Origin: Candidatus Poribacteria bacterium
GTDB taxonomy: Bacteria > Poribacteria > WGA-4E > WGA-3G
Direction of reading: 5' to 3'
NCBI GenBank assembly: GCA_003635185.1
Contig: PYJA01000133.1
Coordinates: 1-57,490, forward strand
Length of the DNA: 57,490 nucleotides
Position numbers and translations under genes: made by a program. The notes below the pieces were generated by a model. The model was given only the letters and a program-made list of their open reading frames with translations. It had not been told where the DNA came from and did not search any database. The first letter of the stretch is position 1. Every line of letters starts with the position of its first letter. Positions 32,977 to 41,846 of the stretch are shown in pieces.

Positions 32977-33987
32977 TTATTTATTGGATACGAATTTTAG
33001 TCTTTCCAGTTTTTCCAACGCGCTTCCAGAATCAATAGAATCAGCAGCAAGTTCCAAACCGTTTTCAAGGTTATCTGCTTTTCCACCAGCAACAATCGCA
33101 GCAGCAGCGTTCAACAACACAATATTTCGTTTAGGCCCTTTTTCACCGTTAAGAATACGTGTCGTTATTTCTGCATTTTCTTCCGGTGTGCCACCAAGTA
33201 ACGACTCTGGTTCGGTTTTCGGAATCCCAAGAGTTGTCGGATCCAGTGTGTAGGTTTTCACTTCACCATTTATAAGTTCAGAAACGCGCGTGGTTGTTGT
33301 CGTGGTGATCTCGTCTAAACCATCGTTTCCATGCACTACGAACGCATGCTGTGTGCCAAGATTGTTGAGTACATTCGCGTGTAACTTTGTCAGTTCCGAT
33401 GCATAGACACCAAGTACCTGGGCCCGCGCACCTGCTGGATTGGTTAGGGGTGCAATTGTATTGAAAATAGTGCGAATACCAATTTCTCTCCGTGGACCAA
33501 TTGCATATTTCATCGCGCCATGCAGCATCGGCGCGAATAGAAAACCGATACCCACCTCATCTATACACTGTCCAATATGTTCTGGTGGAATCTCTATATT
33601 CACACCTAATGCCATCAGGACATTCGCACTTCCGCTTTGCCGAGTTACGCCTCTGTTGCCGTGTTTAGCCACAGGTACGTTTGCCCCCGCAACCACGAAC
33701 GCTGAGGTTGTTGAAATATTGAACGAGTGTAGCCCAGAACCGCCCGTACTGCAGGTATCAACTACTAACGGCTGCTTCGTTGGTACCCGCGTTGATTTGT
33801 CACGCATCACGCGAACGCCCCCGATAATTTCATCTATCGTCTCTCCTTTAAGACGCAATGCGGTCAAAAAGCAAGCAATTTGAGCATCTGTCGTTTCCCC
33901 TTCCATAATCTCGTTCATGGTTTCAATCATCTCTGCTTCAGTTAAAGGGTTTCCCTCAATAACTTTCTGAATAGCTTCACGAATCAC
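32977..33987 (-). CDS. trpD: anthranilate phosphoribosyltransferase
   Basis: 336 residues. Joins anthranilate to PRPP. The start is GTG 33987 with AGGAGG 9 bases upstream. Hallmarks: VVDTCSTGGSGLHSFNIST (PRPP-binding glycine loop, with TCSTGG in place of the more common GTGGDG), KHGNRGVTRQSGSANVLMALG, HGAMKYAIGPRREIGIRTIFN, NPAGARAQVLGVY and HGNDGLDE. First gene of a trpDC pair. Confidence 0.95.
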   Translation of the reverse strand: MIREAIQKVIEGNPLTEAEMIETMNEIMEGETTDAQIACFLTALRLKGETIDEIIGGVRVMRDKSTRVPTKQPLVVDTCSTGGSGLHSFNISTTSAFVVAGANVPVAKHGNRGVTRQSGSANVLMALGVNIEIPPEHIGQCIDEVGIGFLFAPMLHGAMKYAIGPRREIGIRTIFNTIAPLTNPAGARAQVLGVYASELTKLHANVLNNLGTQHAFVVHGNDGLDEITTTTTTRVSELINGEVKTYTLDPTTLGIPKTEPESLLGGTPEENAEITTRILNGEKGPKRNIVLLNAAAAIVAGGKADNLENGLELAADSIDSGSALEKLERLKFVSNK

Positions 33988-34433
33988 GCAAATGTTCCTC
34001 CTAACTATATTTTTCCTATTTCTCTACAATTGCAGCTTGTGCCGATTTACGGATTGTTTTGTTATTTCACAATTATAGCATTATTTCAGAAAATGTGGTA
34101 TAATATATTGCAAGCATATCCAGATTAAGTGTGAAAATTGACTGTTTCTTTATCTAATCCAATAAAAGTCAATCACGATATAAAATAGGAACAAAGCTTG
34201 CCGATAATTTAGATGAAACCCACGAAGTAGAATTTATAGTCCAATCGACAATTACCTGGACATTGGCGAGGTTAGAAACCTCGCCAGCGCGAGCGTGTCG
34301 TGAATGATGCAAGAGTAAACTACTGAAAACAATTTGTCCAATGCCGCTTTCCTATGGTATAATAAATCTTGACAACGCGGAAACTGTATAGCGAATTTGA
34401 GATTGTCCGTTCCTTTGGAATTAATCCGAAGTT
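33988..34433. other. 446-base divergent intergenic region
   Basis: Lies between the divergent trpD and FGE-type genes. Contains the short palindromic repeat GGCGAGGTTAGAAACCTCGCC at 34265-34285 (relative of 25215-25236), an AT-rich TATAAT at 34098 of unclear use, and the promoter described at 34334-34363. No open frame that I would call a gene and no recognisable trp attenuator or T-box. Confidence 0.6.
34334..34363 (+). promoter_or_regulatory. sigma70-type promoter of the FGE-type gene
   Basis: TTGTCC (34334-34339), 18-base spacer, TATAAT (34358-34363), 70 bases before the ATG at 34434. Confidence 0.5.
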
Positions 34434-35336
34434 ATGTTGCCGAAAAAGAATATGTTGTTAGATGTCAAAAAGCCGAAAGTATCTCGAATTGCACGCATTG
34501 AAAACGATGCCCCAGATGCGTTTCAACAACTACTTCAAGACTATTGGACGTGGCACTATGACGATTCACTTTATGATGCTGTTAAGCTACTCTTAAGCAC
34601 TGATTTAGGTTGGGAAAACGGACCACAACTCATAACACCTCCTGTTGGAGAAGTAATTTCGCCTCTGGGGTACGCGCTTGCTCATGCTGAGAAAGAAGTT
34701 CGCAAGGCGGCACTTCAAATCTTAGATATAACCGTGTGTGTGCCTGCGGGAACTGCGCTTATCGGTGAAGAATGCACACTGTTGGAAATTGATGAATTTG
34801 AAATCGGTGTCTATCCTGTTACCAATGCTCAATACTATAGATTTGTCGAGGAAACTGGATATACGCCACCAAAGGAATGGCAAGATAAGACTGAGTTAAG
34901 TTATGAAAGTTATGCATTGAAGGGTGACCATCCTGTCGTTTGGGTGAGTTGTGAAGATGCGGAGGTTTACGCTAATTATGTTGGCGGCAGATTGCCCTCA
35001 TTCGCGGAATGGCAGTATGCGGCACGCGGCACCGATGATAGGCTTTTTCCGTGGGGATATGAAATAGACACACCGCGATGCAACACTACTGAACTCGGTG
35101 CTGAAGGCACAACACCTGTCGGCGCGTTCAAAAATGGTATCACTCCCTTTGGATGTTATGATATGATAGGCAATGTATGGGAATGGACAAATACCCCTTA
35201 TGATGACAAAGAAACCTTCCGTGTTGCTTGCGGCGGTGCTTGGTATTATAGCCACGACTATAGCACTTGTATTAGTTTTGATTTTTTTAGCACGAACTAT
35301 GCAGAATTTGTGATAGGATTTCGCATTGCTCGTTGA
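34434..35336 (+). CDS. formylglycine-generating-enzyme (SUMF1/EgtB/PvdO) family protein
   Basis: 300 residues. Residues about 1-100 are helical and unassigned. From about 100 the FGE-type fold is clear: GTALIGEE, FEIGVYPVTNAQYYRFVEETGY, HPVVWVSCEDAEVYANYVGGRLPSFAEWQYAARG, FPWGYEID, GNVWEWTNT, RVACGGAWYY and the final GFRIAR. True FGEs use two cysteines near the C-terminus; here only the one in STCISF is near that place, so sulfatase activation is doubtful and a non-enzymatic or different oxidase role is possible. No strong ribosome site at ATG 34434; ATG 34452 is an alternative. Confidence 0.8.
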   Translation: MLPKKNMLLDVKKPKVSRIARIENDAPDAFQQLLQDYWTWHYDDSLYDAVKLLLSTDLGWENGPQLITPPVGEVISPLGYALAHAEKEVRKAALQILDITVCVPAGTALIGEECTLLEIDEFEIGVYPVTNAQYYRFVEETGYTPPKEWQDKTELSYESYALKGDHPVVWVSCEDAEVYANYVGGRLPSFAEWQYAARGTDDRLFPWGYEIDTPRCNTTELGAEGTTPVGAFKNGITPFGCYDMIGNVWEWTNTPYDDKETFRVACGGAWYYSHDYSTCISFDFFSTNYAEFVIGFRIAR

Positions 35337-35409
35337 TGCTGCATTAATTTGCCACTTTTTTAGGGCTTAGGTGTTAAAATAATTGAGGTTCAAGAAACGG
35401 AGTTAACGG

Positions 35410-36018
35410 ATGAAAGACAGTAAAACTGATGAAGAACAGATATCGATTAAAGATGCGTCCGTTAACTCTCCGCTCAAACGTGATGAGTCAGTGATTTCAT
35501 CAGAAAGATTACAAAATCGGGTTATTCAGCGTGGACGTTTAGATATTCATCTTCATCAGACAGCAGCAAAACACTTAAAACAGGGAGCAGATGCGTTAAA
35601 CGCGCGTGACTATGAAAAAGCAATTGAAGAATTCCTGCAGGTAATTCAACATAATAGTGAATCCGCTGAAGCACACTTTCATCTCGGTTTGGCTTATTTT
35701 ATGTTAGGGAACTATGAAAAAGCGATAGACGCTTACAAAATGGCGATAGCGTGTGAACCGAGCGAAGTGGTTGTATATATCAATCTCGCAGCAACCTATC
35801 GCATGCTAAAACGTTATGATGAGGCTATTGACGTTTACGAACGCGCTATTCGGTTTATCCCGAACTACCCAGAATTGCATTCGGAACTCGGGGCAGTTTA
35901 TTCTCTTCAAGGCAAACGTAACGAAGCTGTCGACGCTTTCAAAACCGCAATGCGTCTGAAGCTGAAGCCTACTAAAGAATATCGTGCTACAGGAACAGAG
36001 AGTACCGAGGAAGAGTAG
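35410..36018 (+). CDS. soluble TPR-repeat protein
   Basis: 202 residues. After a charged N-terminus, residues about 55-190 form four TPR units (GADALNARDYEKAIEEFLQV, AEAHFHLGLAYFMLGNYEKA, VVVYINLAATYRMLKRYDEA, PELHSELGAVYSLQGKRNEA). No signal peptide or membrane helix. GGAG precedes ATG 35410. It lies 40 bases before the ECF sigma gene and probably belongs to the same operon, so it could act as a scaffold for the sigma/anti-sigma/VWA products. Confidence 0.8.
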   Translation: MKDSKTDEEQISIKDASVNSPLKRDESVISSERLQNRVIQRGRLDIHLHQTAAKHLKQGADALNARDYEKAIEEFLQVIQHNSESAEAHFHLGLAYFMLGNYEKAIDAYKMAIACEPSEVVVYINLAATYRMLKRYDEAIDVYERAIRFIPNYPELHSELGAVYSLQGKRNEAVDAFKTAMRLKLKPTKEYRATGTESTEEE

Positions 36019-36058
36019 AACAAGACTGTGACTTTACCGAAATAAATAGGAGAACATC

Positions 36059-36658
36059 ATGATAGTTTCAGACGAAGAATTGATGTTGGAATGCCGTAAA
36101 GGAGATATGAGTGCATTTGAGCTGCTTGTCAGAAGGTATCAAGATGCGCTTGTTAATTATATCTATTACATCATCAACGACTATCATCGTGCGGAAGACT
36201 TAGCACAAGAGACGTTTCTCCGTGTTTTCAAGAGCGCGAGTCGTTATGAACCGAAAGCGTCCTTTAAAAGTTGGCTTTATACAATTGCGACCAATTTGTC
36301 TCGAAACGAAATCCGAAATCGGGCACGTCGAAATACCTATTTTCTGGAAGATATGGTTGACGAAGATGAGGATGTTTACCACTCCGAATTTATGGCAGAT
36401 ACGCGTTACCAACCGGATATCCTTTATGAAAAGAAAGAACGTCAACAACTCATCAAAAAAGCATTAAAGCAGCTTCCAGAAAATCAACGTTTAGCATTAA
36501 CATTGGTAACATATCAAGAGCTTAGTTATGAAGAAATTTCAGAGATTCTAAATTGTTCAATAGGAGCGGTGAAATCATTAATTCACCGCGCACGCCAAAA
36601 TATGAAAAAATTACTTATCAAAGCTGGAATAGGAGGTGGGGTTAATGTTAAAATATGA
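36059..36658 (+). CDS. ECF-type RNA polymerase sigma factor
   Basis: 199 residues. Region 2: MSAFELLVRRYQDALVNYIYYIINDYHRAEDLAQETFLRVFKS; region 4: LKQLPENQRLALTLVTYQELSYEEISEILNCSIGAVKSLIHRARQ. RpoE-like group IV sigma. AGGAG lies at the expected distance from ATG 36059. The anti-sigma gene overlaps its end by 14 bases, the usual sigma/anti-sigma coupling. It probably drives its own operon, but I cannot identify an ECF promoter motif with confidence. Confidence 0.92.
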   Translation: MIVSDEELMLECRKGDMSAFELLVRRYQDALVNYIYYIINDYHRAEDLAQETFLRVFKSASRYEPKASFKSWLYTIATNLSRNEIRNRARRNTYFLEDMVDEDEDVYHSEFMADTRYQPDILYEKKERQQLIKKALKQLPENQRLALTLVTYQELSYEEISEILNCSIGAVKSLIHRARQNMKKLLIKAGIGGGVNVKI

Positions 36659-37172
36659 AATAAACGAATGTAAAAACGTTCAAGCACAACTTTCAACCTA
36701 TTTTGACAATGAAGTGCCTACGTGGAAGCGACATCTTATTCGGTGGCATCTAAAACAGTGCCCGGATTGCAGGTGTCGAGCCGAAGCAATAGAACAAACA
36801 GATAAACTTCTTCGCTTTGTAGAACCGGTGAAAGCTTCTGATACCTTTCTGTCATCTGTAATGCTACGCGCAACGACAATAAAGGTAACTCAGAAAACGC
36901 ACCGGTCCATCTTTAACCGCCTTGGGTGCTTTGTTGAAAGCTTGCAAATGTGGATGCGGGGCAATATACGGTCTTATAATCTCGTTTACACGTTTGGGTT
37001 AATATTCTGTGTGTTTACGATGATAGGGGTAACGCTCTATTCACCTCGTATTGAGAAGTTAAACCCATTTCCCCAATTCCGTTCTAAATCACCAAATATT
37101 CAACAAGAGAGGTTTATTTCGTTTGAAGTAATTTTACAAGAAGAACCGAAACGTTCACTTAAAATTCGTTGA
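36645..37172 (+). CDS. zinc-finger transmembrane anti-sigma factor
   Basis: Start ATG 36645 is 8 bases after AGGAGG (36631-36636); the GTG 36636 of the longer frame lies inside that site. 175 residues: an N-terminal ZAS domain with HLKQCPDC (H-x3-C-x2-C) preceded by C-x-x-V-Q-A-Q-L-S-T-Y-F-D, which should hold the sigma factor; one transmembrane helix at about 110-132 (VYTFGLIFCVFTMIGVTLY); a short outer tail. It likely senses an envelope signal. The next gene starts directly after it. Confidence 0.85.
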   Translation: MLKYEINECKNVQAQLSTYFDNEVPTWKRHLIRWHLKQCPDCRCRAEAIEQTDKLLRFVEPVKASDTFLSSVMLRATTIKVTQKTHRSIFNRLGCFVESLQMWMRGNIRSYNLVYTFGLIFCVFTMIGVTLYSPRIEKLNPFPQFRSKSPNIQQERFISFEVILQEEPKRSLKIR

Positions 37173-37186
37173 TGAGGTATAAAACA

Positions 37187-38974
37187 ATGAATAATAATCG
37201 TCGTACTATTAAATCTTTCACGCGAAGTGCTTTGTTAATTTCAATGGGTCTCCATGCTCTTTTTCTAATTTCGCTGTTTTATTATATTGTCAGTAATGAG
37301 TCTATTTTACCTGTTAAAGACAAGATTGCAGTATCGTTATCAGAGGTACCGAGATCGCTTTCACAGAAAACGCCCATCAAGCCAATTACACGTCAACTTA
37401 AAACTAAACATGAGGCAACAAAACCGCTTGCTATAGTTGAATCGATCAATCCACATAACGCGTTTAATGCTGATCTTGCGCCTACAACACCCATTATTAC
37501 GGAACAACCACGGCTTGAGGATACGAAAACCTCACCGGATGTAAATGTGAATGTGAGTACCGCACTCAATCAAATTCGTCCGGTTGAAAACGGATTATCA
37601 ACCGTAGAAGCAGCCGAACCAACGTTAGGATCACTTGGGACAAAACGTTCCGGGACGCAAGGTGTGCATCGTGCCACGACCCGGTCTACGCTTAATATCG
37701 CTGGATCAACAGGTGTTGGTAGTGATGGAGCAACAAAAATAGGTGATGTCTTGGAGAACAAACCATTATTGCCAAATATCAAATTTAGTGATGTTATAAG
37801 AACCCTTGCTAACCAAATTGTTGGAACAAGTGAGGGCGGCCCTATTGATGTCGTATTTGTCATTGATTCAAGCGGTAGTATGGGGGATAACATACTTAAT
37901 GTTGCGAAACATTTGGTAAATATGATTGATGTATACGAGTCTTCTGACATTGACTATACCCTCGGTTTATCACAATTTTCAACGTATCGAGCCAACAACC
38001 ACAAAGGTCCCACCAAAAATGCCATTCAAATCCTTCCATTGACAAAAGATATGAAAGTATATAAACGCGAAATTCGTGATATTATCATCCGAGAAGACGA
38101 AAATGCGTTGGATGCTATTGTGAAAACTGTCAATGAAATGCGGTTCCGTGCTACATCTAAAAAGCATCTTATTGTCGTCACCGATGAACCGTTCACAAGT
38201 ATAGAAGGCAGGACATTAAAAGATGCAATTGACATCTGCCGAGAGTTTGGCATTTATGTCAACGTACTGGGTCTTCCTGAGAAGGAACACCAAGAACTTG
38301 CCTCTGAAACGAATGGTAAATGGCACAAAATTCCTGGTGAACGAAACCCCCAGCTGATAGCACAAGAACGCAGCACCGCCTCAACATCAAATACAAAGGA
38401 CAATGCTCTTAAAAAAGCAAAATGGGAAGGTGTTCAACGGGTCGGCCTAGGATTGATTCAAAATACTCGTAATGAACCTGTGGATATTATTTTATTTATT
38501 GATGGCAGCAAAAGCATGGAAGACAAACTCCCACATTTTTTAAAACAGTTTGATGTTTGGGTACGGGACTGGGACAATGCGCTCCTTAATTATCAGTTAG
38601 GTGTGGTTAGATTCAGTTCGAATGATTCCGATAATACGGTAGATGTTTTCAATCCGCCACAATCATTGGTTCAGGTCCGCCAAATCATTGAACTGCCCTG
38701 TCAAGATGATGAGTCTCTCTTACATGCTATTGTTAATGGGTATAATCAGTTAGAACTTCGACACGAGGCAAAAACCCATCTCATCCTTGTCACAGATGAA
38801 CCTATAAAACAAACATCTAAATATACTGATGTTATCCAGTTTTTAGAGAAAAAACATGTTGTTGTAAGCGTTGTCGGCACTTTTGATGATTTTCAAGAAA
38901 AAGTGACCCTTAAGACCGGGGGCGTGTGGGTGCCAATCCCTGAAGGACATTTAGTTAATGACGTAAATTGGTAA
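37187..38974 (+). CDS. membrane-anchored protein with two VWA domains, paralogue A
   Basis: Start ATG 37187 follows GAGGT and matches the start of paralogue B; ATG 37172 upstream overlaps the anti-sigma stop and is less likely. 595 residues. A TonB-like N-terminus: short basic region, one hydrophobic helix (ALLISMGLHALFLISLFYYIV), and a Pro/Thr-rich linker to about residue 205. VWA 1 has the MIDAS motif DSSGSM at 227-232; VWA 2 has DGSKSM at 439-444. Both carry a downstream TDEP loop. The two VWAs would bind metal-dependent protein ligands in the periplasm. Last-but-one gene of the sigma operon. Confidence 0.85.
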   Translation: MNNNRRTIKSFTRSALLISMGLHALFLISLFYYIVSNESILPVKDKIAVSLSEVPRSLSQKTPIKPITRQLKTKHEATKPLAIVESINPHNAFNADLAPTTPIITEQPRLEDTKTSPDVNVNVSTALNQIRPVENGLSTVEAAEPTLGSLGTKRSGTQGVHRATTRSTLNIAGSTGVGSDGATKIGDVLENKPLLPNIKFSDVIRTLANQIVGTSEGGPIDVVFVIDSSGSMGDNILNVAKHLVNMIDVYESSDIDYTLGLSQFSTYRANNHKGPTKNAIQILPLTKDMKVYKREIRDIIIREDENALDAIVKTVNEMRFRATSKKHLIVVTDEPFTSIEGRTLKDAIDICREFGIYVNVLGLPEKEHQELASETNGKWHKIPGERNPQLIAQERSTASTSNTKDNALKKAKWEGVQRVGLGLIQNTRNEPVDIILFIDGSKSMEDKLPHFLKQFDVWVRDWDNALLNYQLGVVRFSSNDSDNTVDVFNPPQSLVQVRQIIELPCQDDESLLHAIVNGYNQLELRHEAKTHLILVTDEPIKQTSKYTDVIQFLEKKHVVVSVVGTFDDFQEKVTLKTGGVWVPIPEGHLVNDVNW

Positions 38975-39007
38975 GGTTTTACAAGATTCATTGATGAGGT
39001 ACAAACA

Positions 39008-40804
39008 GTGAAAAAAATAAGCCGCCGGACCGTGAAATCTATAACGCGGAATGCGTTACTTATTTCGATGGGATTTCATGTCCTTTTTCTGATGACGTTA
39101 TTCTATTTTTTCGTCCGTAATCAACCACTTTTATCTACTCAAGACAAGATCGATGTAACACTGTCAACGGCACCAAAACAGCTGCCCTCAAAGAAACCGA
39201 TAAAACCGCCAGTATCTCAACAACGCAAAACAACGGTGTATGAACCCACGAATATACCCGTTGCTAAAATTGAATCGATTTCTCCTCAAATTGCGTTTCA
39301 ACCGCGTCTTGCACCTACGGAATCCGTTATCACAGAACAACCTCGACTCAAACAGACAAAAACTGCTCCGGATGTAAAAGTGAATGTCAGCACCGCGCTC
39401 AACGAGCTACGACAAGTTGAAAATGGCTTATCAAAGACAGAGGCAGCAGAGCCAACAGTAGGAAGTTCTTTCGGTTCAAAACGTTCCGGTATGTTGGGCG
39501 TTCAACGCACATCTACCCCTACTACACTTGATATTGCTGGAACAATAGATGCCGATGATATTCCGACTACTATAACAGATCTTCACAAGAAAAAACAGCC
39601 TTTACCATATATTCCTTTTGGCACTGTTATGAAGAGCCTTGCAAATGAAATTTTGGAAACAAGTGAGGGCGGTCCGATTGATGTCGTTTTTGTGATTGAT
39701 GCCAGTGGTAGTATGGGCAATAATATTAAGGCAGTTGCTGAACATTTAACACAAATGATTGATGTTTATAAATCCTCAGATATTGATTACGCACTCGGTT
39801 TAACTCAATTTTGTACCACGAAAGAAAAAAATAAAAAAAGTAACTCTATTAAAGTTCTCCAATTAACAAAAAATTTACCCGTATACAAACAGAATATACA
39901 TGCGATTACCCCTGGTAGAGACGAAAATGCATTGGATGCTATTGCGCAGACAGTTAATGAAATGCAGTTCCGTGCAACATCCAAAAAACATCTCATTCTC
40001 GTCACCGATGAACCGTTCACCAGTCTTGAAGGTTTAACAGTGGATAACTCAATCGCCCTCTGTCGCGAGTTTGGCATTTATGTTAATATCCTTGGTCTTC
40101 CAAACAAAGAACATCAATTACTTGCATCTGAAACGAATGGCAATTGGCACGCTATTCCTGAGGATCCAAAGAGACAAAAAGCAGCACGTCTTAATACACC
40201 CCAAACAGCAAGGGCAAGAGTACAGTTGCTTAGAAAGACACAATGGCAAAAAGCCCAAAGGATCGGTAAGAATGTGCTTCAAAATTCTGGGAATGCACCA
40301 GTGGATATTGTCTTGTTTATTGATGGAAGCAAGAGCATGGAAGATAAGCTACCACAGTTTTTACAACAACTGGATACTTGGGTACGCGATTGGGATAACG
40401 CACTCATTGACTATCAGATAGGAGTCGTGAGGTTTCGGACAAGCGGATCAGTAGACATGGTAAATGTTTTCAATCCACCGCAGACTCTTGGACAGATCCA
40501 TAAAATCCTTGAACTGCCAGGTCAAGAAGATGAAAACCTTCTACATGCTATTGCTGAAGGTTTTAGACAGATAAAACTCCGCCGAGAGGCAAAGACCCAT
40601 GTTATCATTATCACAGATGAACCTATAAGTAAAAACTCATCAATGGCTTCCGAAACAGCTACCCTTCTGTTCCTTGAGAAAAAATTTGCCGTAGTAAGTG
40701 TTATAGGAACTTTTGACCATTTCCAAGAAAAGGTGTCCCGTAAAACAGGGGGGCTGTGGATTCCAATCCCTCTGGGACATACAACTAACAGCAAGCACCA
40801 CTAA
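39008..40804 (+). CDS. membrane-anchored protein with two VWA domains, paralogue B
   Basis: 598 residues, starting with GTG 39008 after the same GAGGT spacing as paralogue A. Same order: basic N-terminus, hydrophobic helix (ALLISMGFHVLFLMTLFYFFV), variable linker, VWA 1 with DASGSM at 231-236, VWA 2 with DGSKSM at 439-444. Linker sequence differs most; the VWA parts are very alike, a recent tandem duplication. The gene is 33 bases after paralogue A and is probably in the same operon. Confidence 0.85.
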   Translation: MKKISRRTVKSITRNALLISMGFHVLFLMTLFYFFVRNQPLLSTQDKIDVTLSTAPKQLPSKKPIKPPVSQQRKTTVYEPTNIPVAKIESISPQIAFQPRLAPTESVITEQPRLKQTKTAPDVKVNVSTALNELRQVENGLSKTEAAEPTVGSSFGSKRSGMLGVQRTSTPTTLDIAGTIDADDIPTTITDLHKKKQPLPYIPFGTVMKSLANEILETSEGGPIDVVFVIDASGSMGNNIKAVAEHLTQMIDVYKSSDIDYALGLTQFCTTKEKNKKSNSIKVLQLTKNLPVYKQNIHAITPGRDENALDAIAQTVNEMQFRATSKKHLILVTDEPFTSLEGLTVDNSIALCREFGIYVNILGLPNKEHQLLASETNGNWHAIPEDPKRQKAARLNTPQTARARVQLLRKTQWQKAQRIGKNVLQNSGNAPVDIVLFIDGSKSMEDKLPQFLQQLDTWVRDWDNALIDYQIGVVRFRTSGSVDMVNVFNPPQTLGQIHKILELPGQEDENLLHAIAEGFRQIKLRREAKTHVIIITDEPISKNSSMASETATLLFLEKKFAVVSVIGTFDHFQEKVSRKTGGLWIPIPLGHTTNSKHH

Positions 40805-40877
40805 GACTTTATTAGTGAGTGTTTTTGTGGGTGTAATCTGCAATTCTACAACTTGCGAAAGCAGTTTTTATAGTAAC

Positions 40878-41009
40878 CAGGACTTACGCATTCCCCCTTG
40901 ATAAGGGGGCAGGGGGGTTAAATAGTCCCGTATTTCACTGTTTTTCGTCTTTTTAACCCCCTAAGTCCCCCTTATCAAGGGGGATTTAAGAGAAAATGCG
41001 TAAGTCCTG
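40878..41009. repeat. MITE-like element with CAGGACTTACGCATT ends, copy 2
   Basis: 132 bases, ends CAGGACTTACGCATT and its complement. Relative to the copy at 27394-27561 it lies in the opposite orientation and lacks the extra central segment. AGTAAC stands immediately on both sides, which may be a 6-base target duplication; copy 1 shows no such duplication. It occupies the 366-base gap after the VWA genes. Confidence 0.8.
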
Positions 41010-41047
41010 AGTAACTATAGAATTAACAGGACATTTTCAGTTAATGG

Positions 41048-41102
41048 AACTCCGATTCCTGCCTATCAGTGGGTTGGGTCGCGATTCGGAGATCGCTCCT
41101 AC
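41048..41102. repeat. interspersed inverted repeat, copy 2
   Basis: AACTCCGATTCC ... GTCGCGATTCGGAGATCGC then TCCTAC, closely matching the repeat at 30073-30132. The outer left TGTAGGAG arm is missing here. It lies about 70 bases before purN. Confidence 0.7.
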
Positions 41103-41170
41103 AAAAAATGTGCCCCAATCATTTCAAAGTTCACCATAATGACGAATAGCATGACGAGGAAAAGTACAAA

Positions 41171-41776
41171 GTGAAAATTGCGGTACTCGTTTCAGGAAGC
41201 GGCACCAATCTGCAAACGCTGATTGAACAGTTGCATGAAGACGAAACCAGCGGCATTGAAATCGCAGTTGTCATTAGTGATCGGCAGAAAGCTTACGCAT
41301 TAACACGCGCAAAACACGCTGGTATACCGACACAAATTGTCAGAACCCAAGATTTTGAGAATCGTGTTGCTTATGATGCAGAAATTTCAAAACACATTGA
41401 AAACTATTCGGTAGAACTCATTGTGCTTGCAGGTTTTATGAAGTTGTTTCAACCCCCATTCGTCCGCAAATATCGCAATCGGATAATTAACGTGCATCCA
41501 AGTCTCTTGCCTGCTTTCCCAGGTGCAACCCCTGTTGCTGATACCTTGGCTTACGGTGTTAAGGCAACAGGCGTTACCGTGCATTTCGTTGACGAAGACG
41601 TAGATACAGGGCCAATTATCGCACAGACGGTTGTCCCTATTTATGATACAGATGACGAAGAGAGCCTACATAAACGGATTCAGATTGAAGAACACGAACT
41701 TTACCCCAAAGTGATAAAGTGTTACGCACAAGGTAAGTTGAAAGTTGAAGGCCGAAAAGTTAGCATAATAACATAA
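41171..41776 (+). CDS. purN: phosphoribosylglycinamide formyltransferase
   Basis: 201 residues, full length; transfers formyl from 10-formyl-THF to GAR. GSGTNLQ at the N-terminus, INVHPSLLPAFPG (catalytic His, with N before it) and HFVDEDVDTGPII (catalytic Asp). Start GTG 41171 with GAGG upstream. Not near the purLQ genes, and no other pur gene adjoins. Confidence 0.94.
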   Translation: MKIAVLVSGSGTNLQTLIEQLHEDETSGIEIAVVISDRQKAYALTRAKHAGIPTQIVRTQDFENRVAYDAEISKHIENYSVELIVLAGFMKLFQPPFVRKYRNRIINVHPSLLPAFPGATPVADTLAYGVKATGVTVHFVDEDVDTGPIIAQTVVPIYDTDDEESLHKRIQIEEHELYPKVIKCYAQGKLKVEGRKVSIIT

Positions 41777-41846
41777 GAAATTTAAGATGCCCAATCACAA
41801 ATCCTCGATCTTATTTCGCTTCTTCCTTTGTAAACTTTGAAAAATA

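Noticed and set aside
33988..34433. trp attenuator or T-box upstream of trpD
   Set aside because: No Trp-rich leader peptide, T-box sequence or antiterminator pair could be found.
34434..35336. FGE activating the sulfatase-superfamily enzyme at 13375
   Set aside because: The sulfatase-superfamily enzyme lacks the Cys to be oxidised, and the FGE-type protein seems to lack one of the two catalytic cysteines.
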